From: Methanothermococcus sp. SCGC AD-155-E23
GTDB taxonomy: Archaea > AGJL01 > Methanococci > Methanococcales > Methanococcaceae
Direction: 5' to 3'
NCBI GenBank assembly: GCA_019561615.1
Contig: JAHEQA010000006.1
Coordinates: 1-45,284, forward strand
Length of the DNA: 45,284 bases
The position numbers were made by a program, and so were the translations under genes. Shown here one piece after another: positions 42,221 to 45,284 of this stretch. The notes under the pieces are model-generated. The model had not been told where the DNA came from, ran no database searches, and worked only from the letters and a program-made list of their open reading frames with translations. The first letter of the stretch is position 1, and each line of letters opens with the position of its first letter.

Positions 42221-43239
42221 GGCATCACCTCTAAATACCTCTTTACCTCCTCTATAACCTTATCTGTAACCTCTCTAGTTTTTAAATTTCCCCCTAGATC
42301 TGGGGTTGTATATCCCTTCTCAACTACAGATTTAACAGCCATTCTCAATATCCTACTTTCCCTCTCCATACCTAGGTATTGGAGCATCATGGCACCACTT
42401 AATATTGAGGCTAGTGGGTTTGCTATACCCTTTCCAGCGATGTCAGGTGCAGAGCCATGTACTGGCTCAAAGAGACCATATCTATCTCCAATGTTTGCAG
42501 AGGGTGCCAGACCAAGACCCCCAATTAATCCAGAGGCCTCGTCGGAGAGTATATCCCCAAAGAGATTTGTAGTAACTATGACATCAAAGAGTTGAGGATT
42601 CTTTACAATGTAGAGGGCTGTAGTATCTACGAGATAGTCGTCGGCCTCTATGTTGTACCTTTTATAGTGTTCACTGACCTCGTAGAAGGTCTTTAAAAAT
42701 AGTCCATCTGTTACCCTTAGGACGTTGGCCTTGTGAACACAGGACACCTTTCTCCTATGGTGCTCCAGTGCATACTCAAATGCAAACCTTACTATCCTGT
42801 AACATCCCCTCTTGCTAATCACCCTCTCTGCAACAGCCTCCTGGGTATGGGGGTTGTAGTACTCCCTACCTACGTAGAGGTCTTCCGTATTCTCCCTTAT
42901 TATTACAAAGTCTATGTCTTTGAAGTTGGATATTGGGCGGATATTTGCATAGAGATCTAACTCTCTCCTCAAGGTGATAATGGGACTCCTGTATCTCTTC
43001 CCCTCTAACTCATGGGGCTTTGGAGTGGTTACAGCTCCAAAGAGTATGGCGTCGCACTCCCTTGCAGTTTCTATGGTCTCCTCAGGTATAGGATCACCGT
43101 ATCTCTTGAAGCACTGGTAACCTGCATATCCCTTTATAAATTGAAAGTCTCCAAGGTTTTCAAGTACCCTTACAGTTTCAGGTATTACCTCCTTTCCTAT
43201 CCCGTCACCCTCTATAACACATATTTTATACCTCTTCAT
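42217..43239 (-). CDS. aksF: Homoisocitrate dehydrogenase (coenzyme B synthesis)
   Basis: 340 residues of the isocitrate/isopropylmalate dehydrogenase family: VIEGDGIGKEVIPE, RENTEDLYVGRE, CVHKANVLRVTDGLF, VTTNLFGDILSDEASGLIGGLG and EPVHGSAPDIAGKG. The segment LFGAVTTPKP followed by SPIITLRRELDLYANIRPI is closer to archaeal AksF than to LeuB. It oxidatively decarboxylates homoisocitrate and homologues in the 2-oxosuberate route to coenzyme B; a LeuB-type role cannot be excluded. GGTGAGTAG precedes the ATG. It overlaps pcc1 by four bases. Confidence 0.8.
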   Translation of the reverse strand: MKRYKICVIEGDGIGKEVIPETVRVLENLGDFQFIKGYAGYQCFKRYGDPIPEETIETARECDAILFGAVTTPKPHELEGKRYRSPIITLRRELDLYANIRPISNFKDIDFVIIRENTEDLYVGREYYNPHTQEAVAERVISKRGCYRIVRFAFEYALEHHRRKVSCVHKANVLRVTDGLFLKTFYEVSEHYKRYNIEADDYLVDTTALYIVKNPQLFDVIVTTNLFGDILSDEASGLIGGLGLAPSANIGDRYGLFEPVHGSAPDIAGKGIANPLASILSGAMMLQYLGMERESRILRMAVKSVVEKGYTTPDLGGNLKTREVTDKVIEEVKRYLEVMP

Positions 43240-43319
43240 CTACTCACCAGGTAGGTAATTATAATTTTTATAGTGACAATCTTTTTAATAGGTTATCTAA
43301 CAGTAAAGGGGGAAGTACT

Positions 43320-43558
43320 ATGAAGATCCTAGAAACCTCAGAGAAGGACATACTTAAGGTTATACCTGAAAATTTAGATGACCTCTGGCACCTCTACAAC
43401 ATCATAGAGAAGGACAACATAGTATGGGCAATGACAGAGAGAAGAATAGAGGATAAAGGTGATAAATTAAGGGCTGACAGAGGTGCCAAGAAGAAGATAG
43501 GATTATCCTCTTTGACAAGGAGAAGGAGATAGCCCTGGAATATTTGGATAAAGATTAA
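43320..43558 (+). pseudogene. pelA: Truncated pelota (archaeal Dom34) gene
   Basis: The first about 58 codons are a normal archaeal pelota N-terminus: VIPENLDDLWHLYNIIEKDN and TERRIEDKGDKLRADRGAKKK. After that the frame leaves the family, reaching a stop after 70 residues (43532). In another frame the DNA after the break reads RIILFDKEKEIALEYLDKD and a stop at 43556-43558, apparently the tail of an unrelated or deleted sequence. About 280-290 codons of the central and C-terminal domains are missing. Pelota rescues stalled ribosomes with aRF1-like partners. Ribosome binding site and start (AAGGGGGAAGTACT-ATG) are intact. Confidence 0.82.
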
Positions 43559-43573
43559 TTTTAGGGACCCTCT

Positions 43574-44512
43574 ATGATGGATATTTTTTTAAACTCCCTT
43601 AAAATTTCCCTGATTTGCACCCTAAAGATGTTGTTTATAATACTCCCCACTATCTTTCTTATGAACTACCTTATCAACTCCGGTGTTATGGAGAGGATAT
43701 TAGAGACCCTACTCCCCCTTGTAAAACATCTCAATATAAATCCCATCTCCCTCTCCTCTATACTGGCCTGTTTATTCAGCCCTACAGTGGGATACTCCAT
43801 CCTTGCAGAGGGTTTAAGGAGTGGGAAGATAAGTGAGGAGGAGGTAATTGCAACCTCCCTTGCAAATTCCTTCCCCTCTATACTCTCCCATACCCTTACC
43901 TTCTTCCTACCTGTGGTAATCCCTATACTAGGTTTAACTGGAGTAATCTTCTTAATAATAAGGCTAGGTGTGGCACTTGTAAAGAGTATACTGGGAATAC
44001 TCTACCTCTGGAGGATATCAAGGGGTGGAGATACTGAAAAAGAGTTGAAGATTAAAGGTTATAAAAAGAGGGATGTAAAGGCCTCCCTCTACAGTACCTT
44101 GAAGTTCTCAAAGAGAGTGGTACCTGTAATGTTTATTACCATGTTTCTAGTGGTACTTCTATCTAACTTAGGTGTCTTCCAGTACCTTAACAGTTTAATC
44201 ATGCCAGTAACTGAGAGGTTTCATCTAAATCCCAATATTGGTCTCCTGGCCTTAACAGAGGTGATAAACGTCTATGGAGCCGTGGTAATGGCTGGAGAGT
44301 TTTTAAGGGAGAATATACTAAGTCCTAAGGAGGTACTTATAGGACTTGTCATAGGAAATGTTGTAACCTTCTCCTCGAGATATGTGAAACACTCCCTCCC
44401 CCTCCATATCGCCCTCTTTGGACCAAGACTTGGAAGTAAGGTAGTAATGATAAATGGGATCATCACCCTACTTCTGGATATAATAGTAATAGGTCTTCTC
44501 CTTATTATCTAA
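43574..44512 (+). CDS. Nucleoside-recognition (Gate) domain membrane protein
   Basis: 312 residues with about eight to nine membrane helices and two repeated halves, each with a Gate/nucleoside recognition signature (ACLFSPTVGYSILAEGLRSGKIS; ALTEVINVYGAVVMAGEFLREN). Bacterial relatives include spore maturation proteins SpmA/B-like and CNT-associated domains. The transported or bound substrate is unknown. Two adjacent ATGs are possible starts. It overlaps the 3' end of the convergent geranylgeranyl reductase gene by eight bases. Confidence 0.78.
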   Translation: MMDIFLNSLKISLICTLKMLFIILPTIFLMNYLINSGVMERILETLLPLVKHLNINPISLSSILACLFSPTVGYSILAEGLRSGKISEEEVIATSLANSFPSILSHTLTFFLPVVIPILGLTGVIFLIIRLGVALVKSILGILYLWRISRGGDTEKELKIKGYKKRDVKASLYSTLKFSKRVVPVMFITMFLVVLLSNLGVFQYLNSLIMPVTERFHLNPNIGLLALTEVINVYGAVVMAGEFLRENILSPKEVLIGLVIGNVVTFSSRYVKHSLPLHIALFGPRLGSKVVMINGIITLLLDIIVIGLLLII

Positions 44513-45284
44513 AGCCAAAGAATTTTTTAAATATCCCTCCTACTATCTTGGAGGGACTGTCCATGTCCCCCTCCCTTACTATGTATTCTACAAGTCCCCT
44601 CTTTTCAATAAACTCTAAAAGTTTATCTATCATGCCATCGTCCATTCTCTTTATGATACCTATAAACTTAATTCCAAGGTCTATCTCCCTACCTATCTCC
44701 TTTCTCCACAGTGTATGGTATCTCTTTAAATACTCCAGGTCGTAGTCTACACTGAGATACTCCTCTATAATCCTTCCGCAGATCTTGGCACACTTTGCCC
44801 CGTAGTACAGTCCTCCTCCACTTAGGGGTTTTACCTGTCCTGCAGCATCTCCAACAAGGAGAAGGTTGTTTTTAACAGTCTCTTTTAAATAGCCTATAGG
44901 TAGGGCACCTACAGAGAACTCCACAGGTACACCCCCTCTTAACATCTGGGAGGCCAGTGGATGGTCCTCTATAAAGTTGATAAGCTTCCTGTAACTATCT
45001 GAGGAATCACATAGGCCAACCCTTACCCTGTCCTCTCCCATGGGGATTATCCAGGCAAAGAAATCCCTGGAATACCTCCTGTCTAAAAATATATAGACAA
45101 AGTCACTGTCAACATCTACATTTACCATCTCCAGCTGTGCCCCAGAGAGTATCTCCCTCTTCATAGGTATACCTGCAGCCCTTCCAATACTGGATTTTGC
45201 CCCATCTGCACCTACTACAACCTGAGGATTTAAATGGTAGTTGTCCCCCATGAAACTTATGAATAGGGAGTACCTGTCCTCCTG
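44505..45284 (-). CDS. Geranylgeranyl reductase-family flavoprotein (partial)
   Basis: The frame is open to the window edge, so only about 259 C-terminal residues are seen and the FAD-binding N-terminus is missing. GADGAKSSIGRAAG and VGDAAGQVKPLSGGGLYYG are the FAD-binding motifs of archaeal geranylgeranyl reductases, which saturate the isoprenoid chains of membrane lipids. This fits the DGGGP synthase at 13898. The C-terminus is a helical region ending FKKFFGFR. Confidence 0.88.
   Translation of the reverse strand, partial: QEDRYSLFISFMGDNYHLNPQVVVGADGAKSSIGRAAGIPMKREILSGAQLEMVNVDVDSDFVYIFLDRRYSRDFFAWIIPMGEDRVRVGLCDSSDSYRKLINFIEDHPLASQMLRGGVPVEFSVGALPIGYLKETVKNNLLLVGDAAGQVKPLSGGGLYYGAKCAKICGRIIEEYLSVDYDLEYLKRYHTLWRKEIGREIDLGIKFIGIIKRMDDGMIDKLLEFIEKRGLVEYIVREGDMDSPSKIVGGIFKKFFGFR

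Noticed and set aside
42217-43239. Isopropylmalate/methylmalate dehydrogenase LeuB
   Set aside because: The TPKP and SPIITLRR segments and the SANIGD context fit archaeal AksF better, although the families are close and this is not fully excluded.
1-45284. CRISPR arrays, insertion sequences or prophage genes
   Set aside because: No regularly spaced repeats, transposase-like or phage structural genes were seen; the only clear direct repeat belongs to the duplicated small genes near 11.2-11.8 kb.

Overview
The window is chromosomal DNA of a methanogenic archaeon of the order Methanococcales. The evidence is a fused Kae1-Bud32 gene, split RNA polymerase B subunits (B'' and B'), an archaeal SepSecS for selenocysteine, a methanogenesis marker 17-like protein, a homoisocitrate dehydrogenase of coenzyme B synthesis, archaeal lipid genes, a split transketolase around a ribulose-phosphate epimerase, GGTGA(T) ribosome binding sites and TATA boxes with CGAAA-type BRE elements. 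Base composition is roughly 40 percent G+C by eye, with arginine almost always AGG/AGA and few CG dinucleotides. That is richer in G+C than Methanocaldococcus, so a thermophilic genus such as Methanofervidicoccus or Methanotorris is possible, but I cannot name the species.

Layout. 1-3193: 3' end of a DUF1156-type DNA adenine methylase followed by a DUF499 AAA+ ATPase, a recognised candidate anti-phage or DNA-modification pair cut by the window edge. 3221-10228: TldD protease, 5'-deoxyadenosine deaminase, HypD, Kae1-Bud32 and an HD phosphohydrolase. 10314-11232: tRNA-Thr(GGT) and a frameshifted diphthine synthase gene. 11233-13875: a leftward operon SepSecS - MinD-like ATPase - tandem tiny membrane/coiled-coil proteins (two intact copies and one decayed). 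13898-15399: DGGGP synthase and EngB. 15400-21751: leftward RNA polymerase operon rpoH-B''-B'-A', without the usual A'' gene. 21892-25420: marker 17, ACT protein, NifB, enolase and a DtxR-type repressor. 25406-30700: DUF63 protein, transketolase N - epimerase - transketolase C, then two membrane proteins including a glycan polymerase-like one. 30681-33330: ferredoxin, HTH-PhoU regulator and a two-gene Ssu/Tau-type ABC transporter. 33454-38973: NOG1 GTPase, tRNA G10 methyltransferase, AMMECR1, LOR/SDH protein, DUF2100 protein and CbiH. 38970-43239: TM2-like protein, MJ0882-type methyltransferase, glycosyltransferase, FeoA, UPF0305, VIT1/CCC1, Pcc1 and AksF. 43320-45284: a truncated pelota gene, a nucleoside-recognition membrane protein and the 3' part of a geranylgeranyl reductase.

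Most of the window is housekeeping: transcription, tRNA modification (Kae1-Bud32, Pcc1, Trm-G10), ether lipids, cofactors and translation GTPases. Genes are packed tightly, and several convergent pairs overlap at their stop codons. No gene-free stretch exceeds 300 bases, and I saw no CRISPR array, insertion sequence or rRNA.

The points most worth a second look are the MinD-like gene with its multiplied small membrane partners, the DUF1156/DUF499 pair, two damaged translation-related genes (dphB and pelA), the missing rpoA2, and an insertion in the Bud32 kinase.
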